Counted from the stretch's first letter, positions 32,501 through 45,802 are shown. The stretch is 64,000 bases of DNA from Blastomussa wellsi (GCA_947652115.1 OX393561.1:38733993-38797992), one strand, 5' to 3'. The notes: generated by a model from the letters alone, not told the origin. Numbers and translations: made by a program.

Positions 32501-34021
32501 TTCTTGGGGTAAATTTGTACATTTTTAAGAGCAGGAAATATTTCAAAAGAAATTTGACTTTTGTCTGGAAAAACCCGCGAGGTGTCTGCGACAGTAGAAA
32601 GATTTTGTAAACGCTTTACCAGTCTATTTCTTACGACTCCCCTGTTCCAAGTTTCAACTGTTTCTCGAAACACTCGACCGTTTTTAAAATTCATACCATT
32701 GATGTAAATTTGACATGGTTATCATTTGGAACGAACTTTAAAAAGCTGGTAGCTCCGTCTTCTTGCCAACTCAATTATACATGAGTCGCTAATTAAATAA
32801 CATACTAACACGGTTTACATTTCCCGCAAACAAATTTCGTTAAACTTTTAACTTGCCCTCTTGTAATTCCGTCGTCCGCTATAAAACATCCTATTTTACC
32901 CATTTCCCGTGGTTTATTTAAGGAACACAGCAATAGGCCTTAAAATCGGGCTTGTTTTAATACAATTTGTCTCAAGTGTTAATTTTTTCCAGACACGGCT
33001 GAAATAATTAGTCGCCGACGCACACCTTCCAATAGCAAAAGAAATTTAAGGCAAAGCAACCTCCGACCCACGGTGAACAATTTTATTTTTCACCACAAAT
33101 TGAAAGTTTTAGATGGCTCATTAAGTCTTTGAAGTTGTGTGGTTTAATTCTTCAAAAAACTTAATGAAAAATGTTTTGCCATGGTTGCCAAGCTTCCGTC
33201 TGCCCTTCATGCAGGCTGTTGCTGTTGGGTTTATGAATCGCTTTCCTGGGCGTTTTTTAACTTTTCTTTGTCACTTTTTGTGCAGTTCGAAGTTCAACGC
33301 CTTCTCTAATTAAAACAGAGAAGCAAGAAACAGAACATTTACCTCAGAAGACGCCTTCCTCGCCGAAAAACGAAGTATCCATGGAGAAGGCGAAAGAAGA
33401 AACGGCGAGAGCTTTCAATCCCGTCAACACAAGGTAAACAATAAAACTACGGGACACTTGTTATATTCTTAGATCTTATTTTTCTTACAAGATACAATTC
33501 AAACATTCACGAACTGACCACATCAACGACTGGCAAATAAGCAACCTCATTCCCTGTTTGTAAGATGACTGTTTCTGGCGCCCTCATTCATTTCGTATTA
33601 ACAAGTATTTAGTCAATTTCTTACAATTTTTTTCTTCATGCGAATAAATTCAATGCCTGCTATAGAGTGCTTGTCCAGAAAAAGATATTCAATTTGCCCC
33701 TTACCACCTTGTTTCGAAAATGTTATGTTCGGATACGAAAATGGTTTTAAAACAAGATGTCTCGAATAATAATCGCCATAAATAGCGGCCAACAGAGAAA
33801 GCATAAACAGCGGAGAGCAGAAAGCGTTTTGTTTTGGCAAAACAAAACGCCCTCAGATCGCCGATGAGAATTTCCCGGTGATGTTATTTATAGTAGCACT
33901 ACTGATGTCTAGAATACAATGTCCTTATTTTCTGTTTCTTGTATACAGCATAAGTGTGGAGACCTCAAACTATCGAGAAATCGACGCCGCATTAGCTCTG
34001 ACGACCCTTTCAGCTCGGTAG
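29529..34021 (+). CDS. Irx: Iroquois-class TALE homeobox transcription factor
   Basis: Nuclear DNA-binding patterning factor. Exons: 29529-29591, 29705-29923, 30136-30266, 30660-31024, 31507-31851, 33286-33433, 33949-34021. All junctions are in phase, 447 residues, start [11 protein letters not shown], stop TAG 34019-34021. The homeodomain spans about residues 149-210 in the fourth exon. It has the TALE loop ([10 protein letters not shown]), helix 3 [19 protein letters not shown], and the Iroquois signature MTWSPRN just after. An acidic Ser/Glu/Asp tract follows (about 219-258). C-terminal exons are low in complexity and rich in S, T, P, K and E, ending in [12 protein letters not shown]. Length is close to known Irx proteins. 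An alternative exon near 32993 would break phase unless it is only 18 bases long, so it is left out. Only one Irx gene is visible here. Confidence 0.95.
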
Positions 34022-34556
34022 AAGGAGAAAGAAAACTTAAGCTTTGCTAAAAATATAGAAATACTTTAAAAAGAAAGAAACTTTGACGTGTGTATATAAA
34101 CAGAGTGGACGATGTTTTCCTAACTGAATGACGGAGGACTGCGCTTTCATAAAACAATTCTGTGTAAAACACAAAATATTTTGTGTTGTTTTTGTTTTGT
34201 GTGATTCTTGTGAGTAGAAATCGACTGTGTCGGTATCAAATACTGACCATTAAAACAAGTGATTTCATATGGTGTTTGTGACATCATTGGTTTGCTAAAA
34301 GCACTAACCAATGCAAAAGTAGGACTCGAAATTTCGATTTGTTTGACTTAAGCTTAACACAAAGTGTTGAGAGAATCTTCTTTCTATTTGCAGATTTTTT
34401 TAAAAAAAACAACGGGTTGTAAATTAGTTGTGTTCCAAAAAAAAGAAATTCTAAAAGAAACTCACGGTTCCCCGGCATACAAAGTGTAATATAGATGATT
34501 TGAAATTCTGTAGATACAAGAGAATATTTGTAGGTGAAAAGAAAATGTAATTTTGA

Positions 34557-34577
34557 AATAAAACCCGCTTTAATAAA
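34557..34577 (+). terminator. Poly(A) signals for Irx
   Basis: Two AATAAA hexamers (34557-34562, 34572-34577) about 540 bases after the Irx stop, followed by a GT-rich stretch (GGTTGTCTGAGTGTGTTTTG). A good cleavage-site context. Confidence 0.65.
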
Positions 34578-34599
34578 ACAAGGTTGTCTGAGTGTGTTT

Positions 34600-37500
34600 T
34601 GTATTTGATCATCATGTGTTTCATACGAGATTATTGGTCGGCAATTTCATTACAACCATAACGGAAAGTGGATTAGAGAGAAAATGTTGACTTTATCAAA
34701 CTTAATATGTCGCTTTCCCAGACTGAAAAAATTTTTTATTTGGAGAATGAAGTATCAGCGATCTCGAAAATTCTATTGTGCCGCAAGATATTAAACATTG
34801 TGCCAAGTGTCTGAAATTTTGCAGAGCGTTTATTCTTAATTCAGACAGTTTTATCGCCGGAGCACAATCAATATTCCACTCGCTGTTACCCTCTCGTATC
34901 TATTAAAAGCTGTCTTGGTATCCGTAGAGTGGTGTGATCATGTTTTCGATGCAAGATGACAACTTTAGATATTGTAAAATTTCCTGCCGAACCAGGCGAG
35001 CAAAGGTTAACTTCAGAACATTCGTGACTGTATGGTTCAATCTTCTTGTAAAAAATATCCCCTTATCAGCCAGACAGCTGTTTACAAATTATCTTCTAAT
35101 AAATACAAAAAGATTTCTTGTCAAGATACATCGTTTACATACACGTCGAAAATAATTAATCAAGAGACGCCAATCGCCCGTGGTCATATCATAAAAGCCA
35201 CATTTCTGTTGTCTTTTGGACGAGTTTACAGACCGGATACCGAACATATGCTCTATTGGCAGTTGGAAAATTCTGGAGAAAATATGTACCGCAAGCTTGG
35301 AACCGGTCAAACGTTTTCCCGGAAAAGTTTGTTCGAAAGAGAGTCATTTTGCATTCTAAAGTTAACTGAACGCCATGCAAAACAATTTCCACCAGCGCAT
35401 AAAAAGTTTAAACAGTTTTGAATAACAGACTAAGCGGTAGATTTTTAACTAACAGCGAACAGTGAAAGCTTTTCTAAATTTTGATGTGTAAAAAGCGATT
35501 TGCATCAAATTAAGCCAAACAGTGCGGCTGGCTTAACTGCTTTCTCCGTGTTATCAAATTAAACCGAAATATATTCATTACAATTTTTGCGTCAAAACAA
35601 TCGAAGTTTTGACTAGATGTAAAAGCCGGGAACAAGAAGATTAAAGAGTTACCCCACGGCAAGCAAACAACATATGTTGATGTATGAAAAGATTTCTGAC
35701 AGAGCTCGAAAAACACATTGTACGAATTGTTCCATTCCACCTTCTGTTGTGGCACAGCCGTCTCTGCCACTCTTGGTCGCAGAATTTAAAGCAAGAGGAA
35801 AAGCCCAACAATTGTTTACGCGCAGGAGAAAACAATGAAGAAAAGGTTCGAGTTTAATTGAGCTTGTTTCAGAAATAGTATTGACAGGTAACTTTTGTTA
35901 TCTTCAACAGAAGTAATTGCCACAACGTACGATTCTTCTCTGAAAAAAACTTCATTACAACTTGCTTGATAAACAACCAATATTTCACAGTTGAAACAAA
36001 CAAATGGCGTCTAGGTAGAAATCTTGTTCCCGGGGCACCCCACAGGCGCTTATGGCTTCATTCATTGTATTCACTTCATGGCTCCATTTTTTCTGCATTT
36101 TTCTTGTGTTATTGGCGCCTACAACACTTTATATTGACATTGTAAATCCACAAAGAAGGAAGTGTTTAATAAAATCCGCTACGAAGGAAAAAAATCATTT
36201 TAGCAATGATTTTCCTGAACCAACTCAACAGCGCAGTCCTCGAGTACAAAAGAATATTACCGACTCTAAAAACTTTCAGAGGTGTATATCAAAAAAACAT
36301 GTAGTTTTTAATTCTAAAGTTTAGAGTTAAAAACGACATGTTGTTTTTGTTCACGAGATTCCGTGTAATTAACGAGATAAAAATTTAAATTGTTTAAGTC
36401 TTGTTTTATTGCATGTTCTGTGCAATAACATCCATCCTGGCTGAATTAGTTTCGGTTTGTTTTTACGTTTCCGCCACCGACAAAACCCCGAACAATCTCA
36501 TCAAAGTCGTTATTTTTTTTGGCGGAATCAAAACATTGTTATCTGTAAGAAAACTGCCAGAGATAATGCAATAATTGCATTTGTAGGCTTTTTTTAAAAC
36601 TATTATATTTTCCCAAAATAACTAACTAAGGGTGCTAAAGGACTTGAATCGTCTTGTCTCAAATTAAGCAAGTGCAAAAATCTAACATCGGATTCAGATT
36701 GTTTTACTCATGTCGACAAAATCCTAGTTTTTTTTAAAAAAAATACATCTAACATCGATCTACTGCATGCGATTCCCATAAATTGTGTTCTTCTTCGTAA
36801 GTTTTCCGTCGTTCTTTTTTAATATTTCGGCCCGGAGGTTGAAATGAAGTCACTTTAATATCAGAAATTAAAATAATTGAGAGAATTGCTCAGAATTAAT
36901 CGGTTTTTTGGCAGAAGAAATGAGTTTTTATAGCTTAAGCTGCAATAATTTTGCCAACACGTTTTAGTGAATTGTTTCAAAAAGCGTTACAGCCCTTTAT
37001 CGTTTACCGTAAAACGAAAGCAAACAAACATTCATGTGTGACACAAGGAAACGAAATAAACTGAGGTTTAAATATTTGGTGTTGACAAAACTGACAACAA
37101 ACACGAAGATTTTCTGTGAAAGCCGATCTCCTGAAAATCTCAGAGTTAATAAAACGAAAACATTTGTCGGGTTCTACGGAAACAACCCCAAAAGTGGTGT
37201 CATTGAAAAACAATGGGAGTAAGTTATAAATTCAGTTTTCAGTGGATGTTATTCTATCACCGGCATTCGTCAATTGGTAGACCACATCATTAAAACAGAT
37301 GAATTTGGGCGAGTCCGTCACTGACAACGATCACTTGACGGAACTAAGGAAATGCTATCAAACCAGAATTTGGCAGCGTCGAAAGCGGGGCGGGCAAAAA
37401 AGATCGCAACTATGTCTTTCTTTTCCTTCGCAGAGCCCAGCATGCAGGGATTAGAAAAAACATATCATACGGCATACATATATTATATGATTCACAGATA

Positions 37501-37700
37501 AGATTCAAATAAGGGCATGAAAGCTAACACCTAAAAAACACTAACGTCTCGCTGCAATCATCTTTTTGTATATTGAGCGAACATGATAAGAGAAAGGCCT
37601 GTTAATCGAGTGGCGATCCCACACTCGGTCGTGATAGTGTGCTGCGGAAACTTGTTGGCAGACCTGTTTCTATACGTAAAGCCGATTCCCTTTAGCAGTT
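34600..37700. other. Gene-poor spacer downstream of Irx
   Basis: AT-rich sequence without a recognised gene. Overlapping frames near 35032-35421 and 35510-35835 lack motifs. A 90-codon plus-strand frame at 36052-36324 begins with a hydrophobic, signal-peptide-like stretch (FIVFTSWLHFFCIFLVLLA) and then a basic tail. Nothing supports its expression. In an Irx neighbourhood, long spacers may hold enhancers, but none can be named. Confidence 0.45.
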
Positions 37701-37715
37701 TTCCGGCACATCAGC

Positions 37716-38116
37716 ATTAGAGACCTTTAGATTCTTCGACGAGGACGACTATGAGTACATGAGATTTAACTAACAAAATAGCCTCACCAGAAAACTTCAT
37801 TTTCCTTTTCTATCAGCAGGAAAGTTAGCACGGTCAGTTTCTTTGAAAGCAGTTAGACTCTTCTTAACATTTTGATAACTTGTTTTCGCCATTACGAATT
37901 TCAGTGAGAATGTCGTAGTCGCGAAAACAAGTTATCAAAATGTTAGTAGTTGCGATTAGGAGAAGTCTAATTGTCTTCAATGAAAATGACGGTGCTAACT
38001 TTGCTGCTGACAAAAAATGGAATATGAAGTTTCCTGGTGAGGCTAGTTTGTTAGTACGCGCGACAAAACTTAAATTCAAATCTCGTCCTCGTCGTAGAAT
38101 CTTAAGGTCTCTCTTA
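37716..38116. repeat. Foldback element with ~170-200-bp arms
   Basis: The left arm (37716-37888) and right arm (37921-about 38116) are inverted copies. The innermost TAACATTTTGATAACTTG pairs exactly with CAAGTTATCAAAATGTTA. Outer blocks (GTTAGCACGGTCA against TGACGGTGCTAAC, CGACGAGGACGA against TCGTCCTCGTCG) pair with small gaps. The loop is ~32 bases. Frames crossing it are by-products. Confidence 0.8.
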
Positions 38117-38127
38117 AGGTGGCTTCT

Positions 38128-38300
38128 TAGGCTACGTTTACACGAACACGGTTTCCAATCGACACGGTTTCGTGACATCAAAACCGCACTGAAAACGACA
38201 CGGTTTCGAAGTGTTTACACGGAGCTCTTGTGTTCCACTCGACAGCGTTTGCAAAAACGACCCGGTTTCAATTCGGCGCCGCGTAAACGAAAGGCGTAAA
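38128..38300. mobile_element. Partial MITE, GGCTACGTTTACAC end
   Basis: Begins GGCTACGTTTACACGAACAC and has repeated ACGGTTTC words. The end resembles that of the MITE at 58901-59297 (GGCTACGTCCACAC). A right terminus is not clear. Confidence 0.45.
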
Positions 38301-38351
38301 ACGCATAGCTTTCGATACATTTACAAATGATAGTAATAGTAATAACAGTAA

Positions 38352-38782
38352 CAGTAATAGCTCGCGTATAAGAACCTGAATTTTTCAATTTAGCCTAAAT
38401 AGGTTCTTATATAAATGGTACTTAAAGCAAATTTAGGCTACCAAGGTTCTTAAAATAGGTTCTTATATTTTCATATGAATTTCATCTGAATATACTATAT
38501 GCATTATAAATTATACCATCTCATAATACAGTATAAATCAATAGACATTGTACAACATGGTACTTAAGCTTAAAAGAAAAAAAAGTTATGTCAAGTTACT
38601 TTTAAATAGATGATGATCTTAATTCAGCAATTTCTACCTGTACACTTTTACAGCAACCCCACTGATAAGAACCTAACTTAAAATTTTATCCTTAATAGGT
38701 TCTTATGTGGAGGGGGCTTAAAATGAAAATTTTAGCCTAACAGGTTCTTAAAACCCAGGTTCTTATACGCGGGCTATTACTG
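38352..38782. mobile_element. MITE with CAGTAATAGC ends and AGGTTCTTA repeats
   Basis: Inverted ends CAGTAATAGCTCGCGTATAA and TTATACGCGGGCTATTACTG. Several internal copies of AGGTTCTTA and its complement. The right flank is TA and the left is TAA, suggesting a TA-target element. A fragment of the same family end (ACGTATAAGAACCT) is at about 56168-56200. Confidence 0.7.
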
Positions 38783-38789
38783 TATTCTA

Positions 38790-40500
38790 CTCAGCACTAA
38801 ACTGGTTTTCAAGCATTAGAATGGCTTCTCGCTCAGACAGCGTAAATATATTCGTATTTTGTTAAATCCGCTGCATAATACACCATTGCCAAAGTGACTG
38901 AAGGCTACTCCCCTTGTAGGGTTCCCAAAAATAAACCCTTCAGCTAGGATCACAGCCAAATGTTCCTCAGGTGAAGGCGTGGATGAATTATGTCTGAGTG
39001 GTTTTGCAAAGATGATTCTGCATTTAACATAGCAAAAAAAATAAGAAAACCAAAACAAAAAGTTAACACAAACGCATACATTCTTGAAGGGAAAACGCGT
39101 TTTCTATACAAACATAAATAAATACACGATTGAGTCCAATGGGATGAAAATACTTAGAAAAATGTTTTATTTTCATAGTTTAAGGGTTTGGGCTAAAGGT
39201 GGTTCTTACTTTGAGAAGAATTATTCAACTAAGCTCTGTTAAATTTTGTCACAAGATTCACACTGCGCGAAACTCACTCAAGCATCTTAAACTGTTGTTT
39301 GTTTCACAACGGATTAAGCACAATTGAAGAGTCTAAATAGAACATATGAAATAGAAAGGCAGATGCTATTTTAAGCAGTTTAGCGTCGTTCGGACTGTAC
39401 AACAGACTAATTACTTGTATCTCCAACTGATCAAAGGACATTTACAACAATACTTCATTTGCAGAGTGCCAGATTAAAACAAGAGCTGCTTTTTAGCGCG
39501 TACTTCACTGTCTAGACGCACAGTATACACTGTCAAGGTTATTAGACACACAAGAAACGCCCAGAGCTAAAATCTATTTCAAAGCAAGAGATTACAAGGA
39601 CTTACAACGGCAAAGAAGTAATAACAGTACTGGGTATTTTGTTATCAGAGACGGCGTACCTTGGAAAACAAACATGGGGATTAGAGTTATTTTAAGACAA
39701 AGGTCTTGCGCAAGACTGCAAAAATCTTGCTTTTTTGTATTTTCAAAGGCTAACAAGCAATGAATTGTCAAGACTTTTTGCAGGGTACACTTCATCCGTT
39801 GTACATATAGTGTAAAAACGCCTTTAAAAATCTTACTTTATGTATTTTTCAAAGGCTATTAAACAAGTAATGAATTGTCTACTGTTGTACTTTAAATATT
39901 ATGCAAATGTTTTTCAATAAATTGAAATAGCAAATGTAAAACGCAATGTGATTATCACTGTATTGCTAAATATTTTGATAACTTATCATGGAAAAACAAT
40001 ACAAAGTTCGTTTAGACTTCATGACCTGCAGATTCCTATAATTACTTGAATTGTCTAGAGTTCATTACCTGGATTCCTTCAGCTTGAATTTTTACCGTAA
40101 GTCTGATTTTTTCCAGTGGAAATGGCTCGCCAACAAAACGGTCGAACCAGTGCGTGCAGAGAAAGATAAATGTCGCATTGAAAACGAAGCCAATGTTTCG
40201 ACAATTTTAACATCATATCCAAGGATTCGTTATATAGAGAAGCCTTGCATGAAAGGATCACCAGCTACAAGGCGAAAATATGGCTTGGTTGTTCTTCAGT
40301 CGGTGAGAGCTCGTATCCTTGAAATTCATGAAATCGAACAACTGTTACACTCAAATTTCTGGACATTGAAGATCATATTTTTAGTTGCAAGACCTGACCA
40401 AGAAATGAGTAGTGATTACCCTCGACAGAAGTGTATGAGAAGTTACATTATCCCATTCTGTCCAGACGATTTATATAGTTCTAACGACGGTTCAAAGTTT
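38790..40500. other. Gene-free spacer
   Basis: AT-rich sequence with no recognised gene. A 165-codon plus-strand frame at 40051-40548 has no domain or signal I can identify, and its 3' end runs into the tandem array that follows. Confidence 0.4.
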
Positions 40501-40509
40501 GAGGGCAAA

Positions 40510-41500
40510 ATCGTCCTGGTATGCGACCATTCAAATGAAAGCTATTGAAAGAGGTTAGCAGACATATTGTAGTTTTAGATGACGGAACAGTAATATGGTT
40601 ATAAATGTCTGATCAGTTGCCTTCAGTAAAGCAGTACTTTCATGTGGTATTGTTCGCTATTAGGGAAGTGCAAAATGATTCTTATTTTGGTCTGGATAGT
40701 GGATACTGAAACCCTTGTATGTGGCCTTTCAAATGTAAGCAATAATTTTACCTTATTGGAGAGTTATCTTAGGGTCTGTAGATGAAACTTTAGTCCCTTG
40801 CAAACGGAGCTATTGGGCAATAGTTTCTTGATCCTGTATGTACATGGTGGTGAACTTCAAAGGCTGCGGATGAAACCCCAGTGTGAGAACAAAATGAAAC
40901 TTCCTGAGCAATATTTTCATGTGTTACTGTTCGGAACCATTAAAATGAAAGCGACTCAGCAATCTTGGTTTTGCGTGTTTGTTATGCTTAGGTAGTTTGG
41001 ACTTTGACGACTGCAGGTGAAAACCCATTTCATTGTGGAAGCTATTGAGTAATATTTTCATGTGGTACAGCTTAGTTGTTGTACTGTACTAAGTAGTTTG
41101 AACTTTTAAGACCTTTTAAGATTGAGGTGAAACTCATATGTGCGACGACTGAAATAACAGCTACTGAGCAATAATTTTATATGTGATACTGTTTATTATG
41201 CTGTGCAAAGTGGTTCGAACTTGTAGTGTGTTAACTAGCACTGTGTAAGCATTAAAATGAAGGCAATTGGGCAACTTACACTCTCATGTGATACTGCCTA
41301 TTTGCTGCATGTACAAGATGACTTCAGTAAATTTTTACCTCCGTGGATGAATCCCTGATGTATTACCATTCGGTACTATTTATTATGCTTCCTGTTCAAG
41401 GCGTTATCAACTCTCAAGACTGCGAATGAAACCCTAATGTGCGACCATTAAATGAAAGTATTCAAATGAAAGCTATTAAGCAATAGTACTATTTTTCCAG
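40510..41500 (+). repeat. Diverged tandem array, units of roughly 130-150 bp
   Basis: Units recur with the order: GATGAAACCC, TGTGNGACCATTNAAATGAA, GCTATTGAGCAATA, TTTTCATGTGGTACTG, a TTATGCT-type segment, then an AAGTAGTTTGAACTTTTAAG-type segment. About six units are visible at differing states of decay. A single related unit lies at 14115-14290. Non-coding. Confidence 0.6.
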
Positions 41501-44500
41501 CGGTGCATAAGAGGCGGCTCTCAGTTCTCAATTTAGGACGAGTTCTATTTAAAAGCTGTGTATTACCTTTGAAACGAATGCTACAGAGCATATCATTCTG
41601 ATGTGCCATTCGCTTTAATTGCTTAATTAAATCAGTGACTAAAATTGCACCACAGTCAACTTCGATTCAACGTAACTACAGGAAAACAACCACATAACTC
41701 GATTGTGTAGTTCTGTCCGTTGCGCGCAAGTTGCAGCGCCATTATTACACGACATGCAAACTGGAATGCAATTGGCTAAGGGGCGGACCATTTGACTCAG
41801 TCCGAAGGAAGGGGGCGGGGGGAGGGGGCGATTGGGTAGCTCGGCGATTTGGTACAGGCGCGAACTTTTTTCCAAACCCTCGAGGCAGGTGTGTACATGA
41901 AATTTGTTTCTACATGTAACAAGAACTTTTTTCGGCTCGCTGAACGTGGGTGAATATATTTTTCAGCACTGAGTCATGTGCACGAATTTTTTCACCAAAG
42001 TCACCAACACGCCCTCGATCCCTCCCTCAGAAGTTAAATGGTCTGCCCCTAAAACGCAAACCAATGAAATGCATCATGTCGAACGCCGCGCCTAAACTAG
42101 CACTAAAAGTCAAAGGAAAAGGAGGTGGTCGTTAACTCATTTTAACGATGGTGTTTAATCAAAGACGTCAAACTTCAATTTGACACCTAAGAACAGAATA
42201 AAATTAATCACTGAAGAGAAACTACAAAAACCATTTAGCATTTACCAGCAAAATATTTCAGGACAAATTGAGTAAAACGGCGGACGATATCATGCAGTCG
42301 TTTAGTGCAGCACATTTTTCTATTTGAAAAATTCATTTTGCTTTTCAGAAGAATCTCGAACACAAACTTAATGAAAATGCAGAAAGAAGCGTTCATTGTA
42401 ACGAGAACGGAAACATTCCCTTCCAGAAAGGGATTTGCTGTTTTCTGTCAACTGGCATACAGTTATTGAGCCAGGTTATCTTTGAAAACAACGCTTTATT
42501 TTTCTAACGGCACGTGTTTTAAAATCTGTAATACCTTCCGATAGAAGAAAGGTCTATAACACACAAAACCTTTTTTGTCTAAAGCATTGCTAATTAAATT
42601 CCTGAGGTTAGGGAGATCTAGGGAGGGCCGTTTCATTTTATCAGGAAATACTCGAACGAAAGGAAAAAATATGCGAAAACCACAAGGTTTTCATTGACGA
42701 AGTAAAATACATCGCCTTTAAGAACTATCCGGCGTAAATTCTCCATTCTTGAATCCGGATAAACAAGATGTTTCCTTCTACATATAAAGCTGAGTGGGAC
42801 GAAAGACAGTTCCAGGAAGCTTTAAACTGAAGTTCTTGATCATTATGGCCTTGACATAACAATACCTTTTTATGCGCTGGAACATTATGAAACAATAAAA
42901 TGGTCTCGACTGCGGGGGTAGTCAGACGTTAAACAAAGAAGCTGTATAAATTTTGAGTTATCGTTGCCAGAATTTAATCAGTTGCAACTGCAATTAATGT
43001 TAGTGGGAGTTTGTCGTGGGCGGTGGGGCGGGAGTGGGGCAGAGAATAGTAGAAGCTTGTCTAATTTGTTGAGTGGGAGGTTCATTTAATTACAGAATAT
43101 ATTCTTCGATTACCCTGAAGACCTAAAAATCGGATATACAAGTAAATCAATAAAGGCTGCAACATTTAACAGCGTGACAAGTATGAAAGGAATAAACTGA
43201 ATATTGAACGAGAAAATGACACTTCAAATTTAAAGTCAAAATGACGAAGCCTTCGTAGAGCTGTTGTAACATTTGAATCCAGTGTATATAGAGGACGTTC
43301 GCACCCGTTCACTTGAGATTTTATTCTTCATCCTCTTTGTGCTGTTTAACAATTTATAGTAAAACAATAACGACAATAAATGATTCTCCGAAGATTGACA
43401 GGTGGAACAGCCTCGTCCCGATGAACTCCTGAAGGCCTGGGGCAAGGCCTGTGCATGACCTGCCATTTGTTTCAGAGAACTTATTTTAAATCACGACAGC
43501 AAATTTAGAATATGTTCCTTTCTGGTTTTCGTCTGGTATACCTATTTTTAATTCTATTTCTCTGTTCATTGATACTAAAGATAAAAGACAAAACAGAGAT
43601 GCTATTCATGATTTGTCCCTCACAATAAAAAACAAAACAAAACAAAATAACAGATTATAAAAAAGAAAGGAAACAGAAAAATGTTTATTCAAGGTCTAGA
43701 ATCTTTGTTTATAATTGTCACTGAGCTTGGCTGCAAAAAAGATAACGAGTAAAGGTGAAATGAATAATAGAATAAAAACCCAAAACTTTTCTCCTCGTCA
43801 AACAAAGAGAGGTAGACACTTAAATAAAGTTAGTTCGTTCGTTCGTTCAGTCATTCATTCACTATTCACCAACACCTGAAGCTTCCTGTGGGTTTGTGGT
43901 GTACCCAGTAATAAAATGTAAGCTATAGCTAATTTCATCTTTCAAAAAGCAATTGTAATGTTTGTGTTCTTAGGACAGTTTGGTAATGACTGCCAATCAA
44001 CACTCGGCGCCAAACATGCCATCCGTGGCAAGCGCGGGAAAACACGTGATCAGGCATGCAAAACGCGAAAAATTCGCGTACAGCGCAAGTACGATTTGTT
44101 TTGGTTTTCCATCTTCACTGTGATAGGCTAGCTTGCGCTGCAGGAGTTTTATTAGCCAATCACAGGAAGCCAAACAAAACGGATAGCATTACTTTTGCAT
44201 AGCATAACTTTTCATAAAAGAAACAGAATTCTGTGGCTAAAGGTGAAATAAGACGATAACACTTTTAGACGGACAACTGCCTCGTTCCCAGGCGCCTCAA
44301 AGTCACGCGCGCAAGAAATTTGGGAAGGTTTCTTGTAAACGCAAAGGGCCATGGGAAGGCCCAACGAAAGATTAATGACAACTCGTCCAAAACTCATCCG
44401 TCGGTGTATCAATAGACTAGAAAGAAATTTTACGCAAATTATTCTTTTAAGACCGTATCTGTCCCATTTTCACACTAAACAAAACAGTCTTTGCGAGAAA

Positions 44501-45700
44501 TAACAAGCCTGAGAAGAGTCAACCGTTTCTAGTGTTAAAACGGCTCGCACTGGCCTGCCGAGACACAACGGCAATCCAAACATGAAAAACGACGCTTTTC
44601 AGTTTAATTTAACCTGCGAAGAAGAACAGATGCATTTTCCTATCAAATGCACTAAATAGAAAACATACGGGTGTATGTGTTGTTTTTCGTGGCACGTTTG
44701 TGGTATCCACAAAATAACAAAACAGTCCTGAACAAATGCAGCCTTAAATCATTTAATAAGTTTACAAAGTAGGTGTCCAAAAACACGTTTTCAGACAATA
44801 CTGTATTTGCATTCACGTGAAGCGTCCAAGCGACAGGGCTGTGTTATTTATCGACAGCAGCGCATATTGCTACAAACTATGGAACAATTCCTCACATGAA
44901 TTATTTACTGACTACACGAAGTGGGTGTCAGAAGACACGTTCTCAGACAATATTACATCGATTGCGTTCGCATCAAGCGCCTACAAGACAAGAAAACATG
45001 TCATATATGTCAGATGCTTTGACAAGCTGTGGCACAATATCAAAACTATGAGGAGGTTTCTTTGAAGCTTTGCTCACAATTTTATTGAAATGGTGATGTG
45101 TCGAACATATTTTCGAATTCGTTAACAAAAAAACTAAATAAACAGCATGTTTCAAATAGTTAAGTATTTCAAGAGTGAAAAGACTCTTGCTCCAATATAC
45201 AACTCACGTTTTACTCCGGGGGCATTTCACATTTTATAAACTGATGCAATTTATTCTTTCAAGATTTCTCGTCGAAATGGCCACGCTTCTCCTTCATTTA
45301 TCTAAAGAGCTAATTCAATGCAATGCTACCTGCATATTCTCAAAGAATATTATTTTTTAAAGCAGGTGCTCCAAACTATTACACCGGTTAGTTAAGGCCG
45401 TTTTAGAAATAGACTTCAGGTCTAATAACGGATTTCATTTCTAACGAACACGTAAATAGCGCAAATATAGAGCAAATGAGAATATAACATCTTTTAAATG
45501 CTGCTTCACTCACAATCTTCTATTTCATCCAACCTTCTAAACTGATCTCGCTGAGGCCGGGCTTTTAAAGTTTTAGCCAATAACTGTAAATTACAAATTC
45601 GAACTTTTGGATCATACTTTTTGCAGTTATGAAGCGACATATAACGTCAGTGGCCAGCGAAACCCCAAGCTGAGGAAAGAAACTTCTTTCTACCTTTTTG
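41500..45700. other. Gene-free stretch
   Basis: No gene recognised. A GC-rich patch at about 41770-41840. A block at 43995-44170 (CAAGCGCGGGAAAACACGTG, TTTTGGTTTTCC) is related to those at 14690-14900 and 48070-48280. GTTC/CATT tetranucleotide repeats near 43835-43860. Short frames lack supporting features. Confidence 0.45.
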
Positions 45701-45802
45701 TTGGGTAATTTTCCGTACGTTAACGGGCGTAAATTTAACTGGTTTTACGTGCGTAAAATAAAACCGAAGAAACGTATGAACGTCTTGCGTCTTCGGAAAA
45801 AG

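Noticed and set aside
37940..38299. Arg-rich 119-codon frame
   Set aside because: Lies in the right arm of a foldback element and runs into a MITE; basic composition is a by-product.
40051..40548. 165-codon plus-strand frame
   Set aside because: No motif recognised, and its end overlaps a tandem repeat; kept only as a note in the spacer entry.
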